Shown piece by piece: positions 1 through 5,385 of a DNA stretch of 7,661 nucleotides (its first letter is position 1; every line of letters starts with the position of its first letter). This DNA is from Alphaproteobacteria bacterium CG11_big_fil_rev_8_21_14_0_20_44_7 (lineage in GTDB: Bacteria; Pseudomonadota; Alphaproteobacteria; Rickettsiales; 21-14-0-20-44-7). The notes beneath the pieces were generated by a model, which ran no database searches, was not told the DNA's origin, and worked only from the letters and a program-made list of their open reading frames with translations. The stretch is taken from assembly GCA_002787615.1 (NCBI GenBank), contig PCXJ01000115.1:1-7661 (forward strand), given 5' to 3'. The position numbers were made by a program, and so were the translations under genes.

Positions 1-281
1 CTTCACTTGCCGATATCGGCGCAAAACAATTCCCGTTTATTCCCGCTCGTTATCTGCTGCTGGATAGATATGATTCACTACAAAAAATAGCCAAAGTCGA
101 TGAAAAGCTGCGTATTGTTCATGGCAGCAAAGATAATCTTGTTCCTATTGCGCTTGGGAAAGAATTATATAATGCCGCGAATGAACCCAAGGAATTTATA
201 ACCCTTGAAGGCGTTGGGCATAACGATGTCAGCTTGGATGCGATTGCCGATAATATAATCGGATTTACAAATGCTCGCTGA
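1..281 (+). CDS. Alpha/beta hydrolase, Bem46/ABHD17-like, C-terminal part (5' end outside window)
   Basis: The gene is cut by the window edge; the reading frame starts at base 3 and gives 92 residues before TGA at 279-281. The fragment fits the C-terminal third of a serine alpha/beta hydrolase. A strand ending in VHGSKDNLVP carries the acid of the catalytic triad (Asp codon 132-134), and GVGHND carries the catalytic His (codon 219-221). GxGHND is typical of the Bem46/ABHD13/ABHD17/YfhR group. The nucleophile serine lies upstream and is not visible. The substrate cannot be told; relatives are esterases or thioesterases, often membrane-associated. The last 11 bases overlap the start of fliR, which suggests translational coupling within one transcript, although the hydrolase has no known flagellar role. 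Family is confident; function is not. Confidence 0.82.
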   Translation, partial: SLADIGAKQFPFIPARYLLLDRYDSLQKIAKVDEKLRIVHGSKDNLVPIALGKELYNAANEPKEFITLEGVGHNDVSLDAIADNIIGFTNAR

Positions 282-1029
282 GTATTTGACCAATGAGATT
301 TATGCCGGATTCCTGATTTTCTGCCGCGTTGGAATGGCGATGATGGTTTTGCCGGTATTCAATTCAGGATATTTATCGCCAAGGATACGTCTGGTAATCG
401 CAATTACTATCAGCATCGTGATTGCGCCGCTAATCAACAACATGCCTGAAGTCACCGCGAATACGACAATCATGGTCTACCACATATTCTCAGAAATATT
501 TATTGGCTTCTTAATCGGCTCAATCGCAAGATTCATAGCTGTTTCAATCCATGTCGCGGGTATGATAATGACTATGCAAGCCGCGCTGGCGCAGGCGGTT
601 TTATTTGACCCCAACCAATCAGCTCAAGGTGCGCTATTCGGTAATTTTATGGAGTTGATGGCAATCACCCTAATCTTCACCTTCAACCTTCATCATCTGA
701 TGATTCTGGCAATTACTGATAGCTATATGGTGTTTCCACCCGCCGGCTCATTGCCGCTTGGTGATTTCGCAGATGCAGCCATTATCGCCTTCTCCAAAAG
801 CTTTGTAATCGGTGTGCAATTAGCCGCGCCGCTTATCGTTGCCGGATTATTGGTCAATCTGTCCTCCGGCCTGCTTGCGAGGCTGATGCCATCATTTCAG
901 GTGTTTTTTGTAATTATGCCCGTACAAATCATGACATCCATCTTCATATTTTCTGCAACTTTGTCCGCCATAATGATGTGGTATATGGATTATTTGCACG
1001 ATGCATTCAGCTCATTCATGACTTTTTAA
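271..1029 (+). CDS. fliR: Flagellar biosynthetic protein FliR
   Basis: This 252-residue, very hydrophobic protein has the usual FliR length (about 250-260). FliR is an inner-membrane part of the flagellar type III export gate (FliPQR), through which rod, hook and filament subunits leave the cell. Hydrophobic segments are visible at about residues 10-30, 38-56, 66-92, 125-148, 175-200 and 210-242. Family-like stretches include the N-terminal FCRVGMAMMVLPVF, the LFDPNQSAQG loop near residue 112, and LVNLSSGLLARLMPSFQVFF near 195-215. The ATG at 271 overlaps the end of the hydrolase gene and has no strong ribosome binding site, so translation is probably coupled. The usual neighbours fliQ and flhB are not adjacent: a hydrolase lies upstream and a small unknown gene downstream. 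A type III secretion SctT homologue is a less likely reading, since another flagellar gene is nearby. Confidence 0.93.
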   Translation: MLAEYLTNEIYAGFLIFCRVGMAMMVLPVFNSGYLSPRIRLVIAITISIVIAPLINNMPEVTANTTIMVYHIFSEIFIGFLIGSIARFIAVSIHVAGMIMTMQAALAQAVLFDPNQSAQGALFGNFMELMAITLIFTFNLHHLMILAITDSYMVFPPAGSLPLGDFADAAIIAFSKSFVIGVQLAAPLIVAGLLVNLSSGLLARLMPSFQVFFVIMPVQIMTSIFIFSATLSAIMMWYMDYLHDAFSSFMTF

Positions 1030-1084
1030 ATAATTAACAAATTAGCCCCAAGTTTATTTAAAAATTAAGTCACAATTAACTTTT

Positions 1085-1100
1085 ATTAATTATAATTAAT
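1085..1100. promoter_or_regulatory. 16-bp perfect AT palindrome containing a TATAAT box, upstream of the small gene
   Basis: ATTAATTATAATTAAT is its own reverse complement with no spacer. TATAAT, a perfect sigma-70 type -10 box, lies inside it at 1091-1096, about 21 nt before the ATG of the 57-residue gene. I see no good -35 hexamer at 16-18 bp upstream. The site could be a promoter -10, an operator over it, or a chance result of the very AT-rich spacer (1030-1110). No terminator for fliR is visible here. Confidence 0.35.
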
Positions 1101-1117
1101 CTTAGTTAAAGGGGGCA

Positions 1118-1291
1118 ATGTTGAACAAGGGCAAATCAAATTCTACTAAAACAAATAGCAATAGCTTATTAGACGAGCTACTCAATCATGCGGAGAAAGA
1201 AAAGAAAAGAGGTGCAGTGAGGGTTTTGCATGATTTCGCTGCGCTATTAAGGGAAAAAAAGCTACTCAAGGACACGCCGGAGGAGAAATAA
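1118..1291 (+). CDS. Small hypothetical protein, 57 residues, charged
   Basis: The frame gives MLNKGKSNSTKT followed by a Ser/Asn-rich stretch, then a probable amphipathic helix (LLDELLNHAEKEKKRG, then AVRVLHDFAALLREKKLLK) and an acidic end. It is lysine-rich, with no signal peptide, membrane segment or cysteine. AAGGGGG at 1109-1115 is a good ribosome binding site. It is only 2 nt from ATG 1118 but 5 nt from TTG 1121, so the protein may start one codon later. A dedicated ribosome binding site, an upstream TATAAT palindrome and a downstream hairpin support a real gene. I do not recognise the family. The size and predicted helices would suit a small regulator or a partner protein, but that is a guess. 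Confidence 0.6.
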   Translation: MLNKGKSNSTKTNSNSLLDELLNHAEKEKKRGAVRVLHDFAALLREKKLLKDTPEEK

Positions 1292-1304
1292 CCCCTCCTC
1301 CAGC
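1276..1304. terminator. Hairpin between convergent genes, possible bidirectional terminator
   Basis: GGAGGAG (1279-1285) pairs with CTCCTCC (1295-1301) around a 9-nt loop. Read on the minus strand, the stem extends to 10 pairs using one G-U. It overlaps the stop codon of the small plus-strand gene and lies about 20 bp past the sodB stop on the minus strand, where a shared terminator would be expected. Neither side has a T-run, so it is not a classic intrinsic terminator. It may instead act with Rho or protect transcript ends. Confidence 0.4.
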
Positions 1305-1323
1305 TATCCAAAAATCTGCTTAG

Positions 1324-2028
1324 TTAGGCAGCTTTAAAAACCTCTTGCTTGCCGAAATTCTCTGCCGCAAATTCCCAATTCACCAGCTTATTAAGAAAAG
1401 TTTCGATATAATCAGGGCGCTTATTCTGGTAATCCAGATAATATGCATGCTCCCAAACATCGAGAGTCAAAAGCGGAATTTGATTCTGCGTAATAGGCGT
1501 TTCGGCATTTCCAGTTTTTGTAATTTTCAGCTTACCGTTATCCAGCACCAGCCAAGCCCAACCTGAGCCAAATTGCGTTTTCGCCGCGTTTGAGAATTCT
1601 TCCTTGAATTTGTCGAGCGAACCGAAATCAGCATTGATTTTCTCTGCTAGCGCGCCACTTGGTTCACCGCCGCCATTTGGTGAAAGCGAGTGCCAGTAAA
1701 ATGTATGATTCCACACTTGCGCGGCATTGTTAAAAATCCCACCATCGGAGTTTTTTATAATATCTTCCAAAGACTTGCCCTCATGCTCCGTCCCTTCAAT
1801 TAAGCCATTTAGATTTGTAACATAAGCATTATGATGCTTGCCATGATGGAAACTCAATGTATTTGCTGAAATATGCGGCTCAAGCGCATCCTGAGCATAT
1901 GGTAAATTTGGTAATGTAAATGGCATTTTCTTTTCTCCTTGATTATAAGACGATGCTTTGAATGGCAACATAGCCGCACTAAAACATGCAACAACCCCCA
2001 CACAAAACTGCCTTCTTGTTAAAAACAT
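1324..2028 (-). CDS. sodB: Superoxide dismutase [Fe], with possible Tat-type leader; alternative start at 1926
   Basis: The enzyme dismutates superoxide to oxygen and hydrogen peroxide. Numbering from the ATG at 2028 (234 residues), the metal ligands are His61, His108, Asp190 and His194, in the motifs FHHGKHHNAYV, WNHTFYW and DVWEHAYYLDY. Gln104 in AAQVWNH is the outer-sphere glutamine position typical of Fe enzymes as against Mn enzymes. The catalytic domain begins at Met35 (MPFTLPNLPYAQDALEPH), exactly where cytoplasmic SodB starts. That ATG (1924-1926) has a strong AGGAG (1935-1939) 8 nt away and would give 200 residues. The longer frame adds MFLTRRQFCVGVVACF and a polar stretch, which resembles a twin-arginine signal peptide (TRRQF, hydrophobic core), but the ATG at 2028 has no clear ribosome binding site. 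Either or both starts may be used: cytoplasmic from 1926, exported from 2028. It follows the prepilin genes by 60 bp on the same strand. Confidence 0.95.
   Translation of the reverse strand: MFLTRRQFCVGVVACFSAAMLPFKASSYNQGEKKMPFTLPNLPYAQDALEPHISANTLSFHHGKHHNAYVTNLNGLIEGTEHEGKSLEDIIKNSDGGIFNNAAQVWNHTFYWHSLSPNGGGEPSGALAEKINADFGSLDKFKEEFSNAAKTQFGSGWAWLVLDNGKLKITKTGNAETPITQNQIPLLTLDVWEHAYYLDYQNKRPDYIETFLNKLVNWEFAAENFGKQEVFKAA
1935..1939 (-). promoter_or_regulatory. Strong ribosome binding site for the short form of SodB
   Basis: On the minus strand AGGAG lies 8 nt before ATG 1924-1926. It is internal to the longer sodB frame. Its strength and spacing are the main argument for initiation at the start of the conserved SOD domain. 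Confidence 0.7.
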
Positions 2029-2036
2029 TTATCCAT

Positions 2037-2064
2037 AAGATATAGATTAGGCGTAAAATTTCAA
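2037..2064 (-). promoter_or_regulatory. Candidate sigma-70 promoter for sodB
   Basis: On the minus strand TTGAAA (2059-2064) and TATCTT (2037-2042) are separated by 16 bp, matching 5/6 and 4/6 consensus bases. Transcription would start near 2030, almost on the ATG at 2028. The long form would then be leaderless, whereas the internal start at 1926 would have a leader of about 100 nt. Chance matches of this quality are common in AT-rich spacers. Confidence 0.35.
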
Positions 2065-2088
2065 TAAGTGATTTTAGCGAGCTTCTGA

Positions 2089-2892
2089 TTAGTTTATCTT
2101 AGCATCAATAACCAACACACATTCACGGCTGGTTGTTTCCACATCATAAACCGCATCCACTCCTTCCGTTCCTACCGTGCAGTTTGGAGCGTAGGCACTA
2201 GAGCCCGTATTCCGCATATTTGTAATTTTTCCGGTATATGGGTCTTCATCATCCAATTTCAAATCCATAGAATATGCCTGCTGCGGAGTGAGTGCCTTAC
2301 CATGCCACATCCCTTCATATCCTGCCGTTTGCTGATTATTCGGTGCACCAATCATAAAGGCATGAGTGTCATGATTGCGCCATGTCCATGACCAGTAACC
2401 TTGGATGTAGGAAAAGTAAAATATCGTATCCCTGCCATAACTGGTTCGGGGTAATGTTTCACCCGGAGTAATGCAATAAATCCCTGCAGTACAGCTTGTT
2501 GTAGGTGCGCCAGTATATTCTGTTTCGATGAATCTAGCAAAATAGAGCTGCTCCCACATCCGGAATGACTCATGCTCCCAACCCGTACTACCGGTAAAAT
2601 CAACCGTACCATCGCCATCGCCGTCACAGGTTTCCGTTCCCGTTCCTGCAACATAATCGCAATCTCCGGTTACAGTCCCCCACATTGCGGTGGCATTCGG
2701 CAAATCACCGGGGAGAAATCTATGAACCCTGTAAAACTGCCCAAGAGCTAGATTATATTGCTGGAGCTCGCGCACAACTTGAACTGCACGTGAATTAGTG
2801 ATTAAATTATCAGCAATCACGGCAGCGCCGACCAGCAAGCCAATAACCACAATCACAAATGATAGTTCTAAGAGTGTAAATCCACGTTTCAT
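2089..2892 (-). CDS. Prepilin-like protein with type IV N-terminal cleavage/methylation motif (fourth in cluster)
   Basis: Starting at ATG 2890-2892 the protein has 267 residues. It opens with the class III leader MKRG^FTLLE, where prepilin peptidase would cut after Gly4; Glu at mature position 5 and a hydrophobic helix (about residues 9-30) follow. The body has FLPGDLPNAT (59-68), an acidic CDGDGDGTVD loop (89-98) that resembles a calcium-binding loop, a W-x-L-x-FARFI block (113-122) and ALTPQQAYSMDLKLDD (200-215). A cysteine pair (Cys238, Cys258) near the end probably forms a disulfide. The frame stays open to a GTG at 2949, but that would put 19 polar residues before the leader, so I reject it. 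There is no clear ribosome binding site. The preceding prepilin gene ends 43 bp upstream. The N-terminal DNA differs from that of the other three genes, so it is an older paralogue. Type II pseudopilin or minor pilin cannot be told apart. Confidence 0.85.
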   Translation of the reverse strand: MKRGFTLLELSFVIVVIGLLVGAAVIADNLITNSRAVQVVRELQQYNLALGQFYRVHRFLPGDLPNATAMWGTVTGDCDYVAGTGTETCDGDGDGTVDFTGSTGWEHESFRMWEQLYFARFIETEYTGAPTTSCTAGIYCITPGETLPRTSYGRDTIFYFSYIQGYWSWTWRNHDTHAFMIGAPNNQQTAGYEGMWHGKALTPQQAYSMDLKLDDEDPYTGKITNMRNTGSSAYAPNCTVGTEGVDAVYDVETTSRECVLVIDAKIN

Positions 2893-2935
2893 GCAGCTAT
2901 GATAATCGTGAAAAGTGAAGGAATTGTTAAGAAGG

Positions 2936-3712
2936 TTATTGCGCGCCACCGGATTGGCTGAGCATTCTTATCATTATACAGCATTCGAGGTTATTGTTGG
3001 TAAGATAAACGTCGGAAGCCGCGCTAACATAGCACTCCCCCGCAACGCCGCTTGTATAAGTCGCCCAAACGTCGCCGTCATAAGCATATATACTTGGGGA
3101 AGAGGCTCTTCCTGACAACCCATCATCCATCTTTGTATCTATGGATAAAGCCTGAACCGGAGTGAATACAGCATCCCAATATGTACCGCTGCTCCAAGTA
3201 GTGTTAGTGGTTGGTGTGTAGTCACATATAAAATATTCATTTCTCGGGTGGGTAAAGTATTCACTATAGTAAATCACTATGCCGGCATTCTTTGAAGAAG
3301 TGCCTTGTGCATAGGGTATATGCGTCCCGACATCTATTCCCGAAGACGCATCCGCACTAAAAGTCGGATAATCATTTCTCAAGAAGCCGTCCTGCTGAAG
3401 ATGAACCCAGAAATTTGAAATTTCATAATTAAAATAATAAGAGGGTGAACTACCTGCCGCATTAACTGCACTATCCTCAATTCTACCATCGCCATCACCT
3501 GCTGCGCTGTGCTTTGGGTCATCCCCCGGTAAATAATTATATTTTACCCTAAAATTTGAGACAGCCATATCAATCTGCTGAATCTGACGGATAAATGACT
3601 GAATCTTGGCAGTTTCAATCATACTCTGTGCCACCAGAATGCCACCAATCAGCAGCCCGATTATGACGAGGACAATGGAGAGTTCTACTAGCGTAAATCC
3701 GCGTTTTGTCAT
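2936..3712 (-). CDS. Prepilin-like protein with type IV N-terminal cleavage/methylation motif (third in cluster)
   Basis: The 258-residue protein starts MTKRG^FTLVELSIVLVIIG, a class III prepilin leader followed by the long N-terminal helix (about 6-33). ATG 3710-3712 overlaps the upstream gene's TGA as ATGA and has GGAG 7 nt before it. This makes the start firm and implies translational coupling; a start at 3757 would lie inside the neighbour. Visible elements are YLPGDDPKH (60-68), an acidic GDGDGRIED loop (72-80), NFWVHLQQDGFL (100-111), ALSIDTKMDDGLSG (188-201), and C-terminal cysteines at 227, 244 and 245. It is larger than most type IV pilins (about 150 residues). It would be inserted in the inner membrane, cleaved and N-methylated, then assembled into a pilus or pseudopilus. 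The machine involved is not in the window. Confidence 0.87.
   Translation of the reverse strand: MTKRGFTLVELSIVLVIIGLLIGGILVAQSMIETAKIQSFIRQIQQIDMAVSNFRVKYNYLPGDDPKHSAAGDGDGRIEDSAVNAAGSSPSYYFNYEISNFWVHLQQDGFLRNDYPTFSADASSGIDVGTHIPYAQGTSSKNAGIVIYYSEYFTHPRNEYFICDYTPTTNTTWSSGTYWDAVFTPVQALSIDTKMDDGLSGRASSPSIYAYDGDVWATYTSGVAGECYVSAASDVYLTNNNLECCIMIRMLSQSGGAQ
3618..3700 (-). repeat. Conserved N-terminal coding block shared by three prepilin genes (copy in third gene)
   Basis: The 83 bp at 3618-3700, 4400-4482 and 5149-5231 line up without gaps. By eye, the first two differ at 4 positions and each differs from the third at 7. A 29-base stretch (3647-3675 in this copy) is identical in all three, silent sites included. 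The DNA beyond these blocks is too different to align by eye. The block encodes the leader end and the hydrophobic assembly helix. Confidence 0.8.
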
Positions 3713-4491
3713 TGCAGATCTCCAGTTTGTGCGCCAATGCGGATTATTGGTGTACATTGCTCGCTATCTGTTGCAACTGTGTATGCAGCGCCAGAGCTGC
3801 AGCCCGATGCGGCTGTGGTATTGAGTGCGCCAACATCTGGGTTAAAATAATCTCCGAATGAACCAGAAAGAGTGTGACCTGTATTGGCAACTCCATCATC
3901 AATTTTTCTATCAAGTGCTAAGGCATTGGTTGGCTTTACAGCAGCTGTTGTTGCGGAAGTGGTAGAGAAATAATAAATTCCAATTTGTGTAGTTGCGCTT
4001 GGCCCTAATATTGCGTAATAGTTTGCTGGAGAAGTGGTGTCTGCTACCCAGTTAGCATAGCTAGGAGATTTAGCGCTAGCAACTATAGACGAGCCAGATT
4101 TACCCAACTTTGACAGGGGTACGTTTTTGCTACTGCCACTAGTTGAAACATTAACACCTGAGGCAGCATAGGTATTGCTATCAATATTATTCCAAAAATT
4201 GGCTATTTCTCCACGCCAATTCCCAATATGATTAGTAGCTCCACAAACTGATCCGCAATCAATATAACCATCGCCATCTCCTACTGATGAATAATTAGGC
4301 GCATCACCAGGTAGATATCTAAATCTGTCTTTGAAGCTTGCAACGGCAGCATCAGCCTGTTGAATTTGTGCGACAAATGATGAAACCTTGCTAGAATCAA
4401 TCATACTCTGTGCTACCAGAATGCCACCAATCAGCAGCCCGATTATGACGAGGACGATGGAGAGTTCTACTAATGTAAATCCTTTTTTCAT
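3709..4491 (-). CDS. Prepilin-like protein with type IV N-terminal cleavage/methylation motif (second in cluster)
   Basis: From ATG 4489-4491 the protein has 260 residues: leader MKKG^FTLVE, hydrophobic helix to about residue 31, YLPGDAPNYSS (59-69), acidic GDGDGYIDCG loop (71-80) with nearby Cys79 and Cys83, IANFW (96-100), and ALALDRKIDDGVANTG (190-205). The C-terminal half is rich in Ser, Thr and Ala, and Cys231 and Cys246 form the shared C-terminal pair. An ATG four codons earlier (4501-4503) gives MIYNMKKG; neither start has a good ribosome binding site, and the short start gives the standard 4-residue leader. The stop overlaps the start of the next gene. The tryptophan-leucine block seen in two paralogues is degraded here (FWNNIDSNTY). 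Confidence 0.87.
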   Translation of the reverse strand: MKKGFTLVELSIVLVIIGLLIGGILVAQSMIDSSKVSSFVAQIQQADAAVASFKDRFRYLPGDAPNYSSVGDGDGYIDCGSVCGATNHIGNWRGEIANFWNNIDSNTYAASGVNVSTSGSSKNVPLSKLGKSGSSIVASAKSPSYANWVADTTSPANYYAILGPSATTQIGIYYFSTTSATTAAVKPTNALALDRKIDDGVANTGHTLSGSFGDYFNPDVGALNTTAASGCSSGAAYTVATDSEQCTPIIRIGAQTGDLQ

Positions 4492-4514
4492 ATTATAAAT
4501 CATTAATTAGTTGC

Positions 4515-5378
4515 TTATTTTATTGCAGAATTTATTGTTCCAAAATAAAATGTCATATGGCAGGCAAACTGGCTACCATCTGTATTATAATTAGCCCCTG
4601 CCCGACAATTTTCAGTTACGGCAGTCGCCCATGTACTCGCTACAACATCCCCTGAGGCAGGCACACCATCATCAATTTTTTTATCTATAGCCATCGCATC
4701 AACCGGTATTAAAGGGTTATATTCTGGCTGCCCTCCCCAACCTGCTGAGAGATTAATAACACCATAAGCAAAATAATTCCTTGACGAACCAGCAGCATAT
4801 AACATCGGCTTATATGCACCATTATATTGTCTGATTTTGAATCGCGGAAAATGCGACTGCAAATCCACGGAACTGGCTACTCCGAGCCAAAAGCAAATGG
4901 GCGAAAAACTAGCCCCTTTGTTGTTTTTCAGATTAACACCAACCGATAAATCTGGCCAGACATAGGCCATATCCATATAGTTTTCAATTTTTTCATCTTG
5001 GGTCGATACTCCACCTGTCCAGCCTAGAGCAGACCTGTCAAATTTGATGTTAGAGCCTGGTAGCACGTTATATTTTTCCTTAAAATTTGATATAGCAATT
5101 TCATACTGCCCTAACTGCTTTACAACCCCATTTATTTCCGCGCTACGAATCATACTCTGCCCCACCAAAATCCCGCCAATCAGCAGCCCGATTATGACGA
5201 GGACAATGGAGAGTTCTACTAATGTAAATCCTTTTTTGCTCCCTCTCCTGTGAGGAGAGGGTTGGGGTGAGGTCAAAAAATGCTCATTCTGAGCGTTGTT
5301 GCCTGCACCCCCCTCAATCCCCCCTAATAGGGGGGAGGTTTTTGGGGAAAGCTCAACAAGTGTAAATCCTTTTTTCAT
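4515..5378 (-). CDS. Prepilin-like protein with duplicated leader motif split by an in-frame repeat insertion (first in cluster)
   Basis: The 287-residue frame starts MKKGFTLVELS, then reads through 36 codons of low-complexity sequence (PKTSPLLGGIEGG to SPQPSPHRRGS), then repeats KKGFTLVELS and continues into the normal hydrophobic helix (about 55-78). Cleavage at the second site would fall after Gly50, giving a 50-residue leader. The first KKG^F site has no hydrophobic helix after it and should not work alone. The original ATG at the second copy is now AGC, so translation must start at 5378 or at a weak TTG at 5274-5276. The body has NVLPGS (104-109), AMAIDKKIDDGVPASG (228-243) and Cys258/Cys273, but lacks the GDGDG loop of its paralogues. 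It begins 7 nt after the ruvX stop. The frame is otherwise intact, so it is probably expressed, but whether it is processed is open. Confidence 0.8.
   Translation of the reverse strand: MKKGFTLVELSPKTSPLLGGIEGGAGNNAQNEHFLTSPQPSPHRRGSKKGFTLVELSIVLVIIGLLIGGILVGQSMIRSAEINGVVKQLGQYEIAISNFKEKYNVLPGSNIKFDRSALGWTGGVSTQDEKIENYMDMAYVWPDLSVGVNLKNNKGASFSPICFWLGVASSVDLQSHFPRFKIRQYNGAYKPMLYAAGSSRNYFAYGVINLSAGWGGQPEYNPLIPVDAMAIDKKIDDGVPASGDVVASTWATAVTENCRAGANYNTDGSQFACHMTFYFGTINSAIK
5208..5378 (-). repeat. Direct duplication of the prepilin leader coding segment
   Basis: Copy 1 (5346-5378) and copy 2 (5208-5240) both encode KKGFTLVELS, 138 bp apart. They share 15 identical bases (AAAAAAGGATTTACA) and then differ at five third-codon or other silent bases while keeping the same amino acids. 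Copy 2 matches the leader of the neighbouring gene at 4461-4491 base for base; copy 1 uses different codons. Copy 1 may therefore derive from another prepilin gene, or be an old duplication, and is not a fresh target-site duplication. Confidence 0.75.
5239..5345. repeat. Palindromic repeat-like insertion inside the prepilin coding sequence
   Basis: About 107 bp hold three inverted repeats. The first is CCCTCTCCT-GTG-AGGAGAGGG at 5241-5261 (9-bp perfect arms). The second is GCTCA-TTC-TGAGC at 5282-5294. The third is CCCCCCTA-A-TAGGGGGG at 5319-5335 (8-bp arms), beside a further CCCCCCTCAAT run. The base composition (C-runs and G-runs) is unlike the flanking AT-rich prepilin code. The GAGGAGAGGGTTGGGGTGAGGT and CCCCTCAATCCCCCC types of sequence resemble small dispersed palindromic elements known from many bacterial genomes, but I cannot confirm other copies from this window. 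The insertion keeps the reading frame. Confidence 0.7.
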
Positions 5379-5385
5379 CTCTATA

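Noticed and set aside
1984..2028. VVAC in the SodB leader as a lipoprotein lipobox
   Set aside because: The cysteine is at residue 15 with too short a hydrophobic stretch before it, and SodB lipoproteins are not expected. The Tat-like reading fits better.
2352..2654. Minus-strand 100-residue frame inside the last prepilin gene
   Set aside because: It overlaps the prepilin gene in another frame and has no motif or initiation signal.
2893..2949. GTG start adding 19 residues to the last prepilin gene
   Set aside because: It would overlap the upstream prepilin gene, has no ribosome binding site, and puts polar residues before a complete 4-residue class III leader.
3713..3757. Upstream start adding 15 residues to the third prepilin gene
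   Set aside because: The ATGA overlap plus GGAG at 3720-3723 fixes the start at 3712.
3618..5231. The three near-identical prepilin blocks as a CRISPR-like array
   Set aside because: Spacing is about 780 bp, the blocks are coding, and they encode the conserved pilin helix.
5319..5345. CCCCCCTA/TAGGGGGG hairpin followed by TTTTT read as a rho-independent terminator on the plus strand
   Set aside because: There is no plus-strand gene upstream for it to terminate. It is part of the repeat insertion, and the T-run is short and followed by GGGG.
5208..5378. Transposon target-site duplication flanking the palindromic insertion
   Set aside because: The two leader copies differ at several silent sites and one matches a neighbouring paralogue exactly, so they are not a recent exact duplication. 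No transposase is present.
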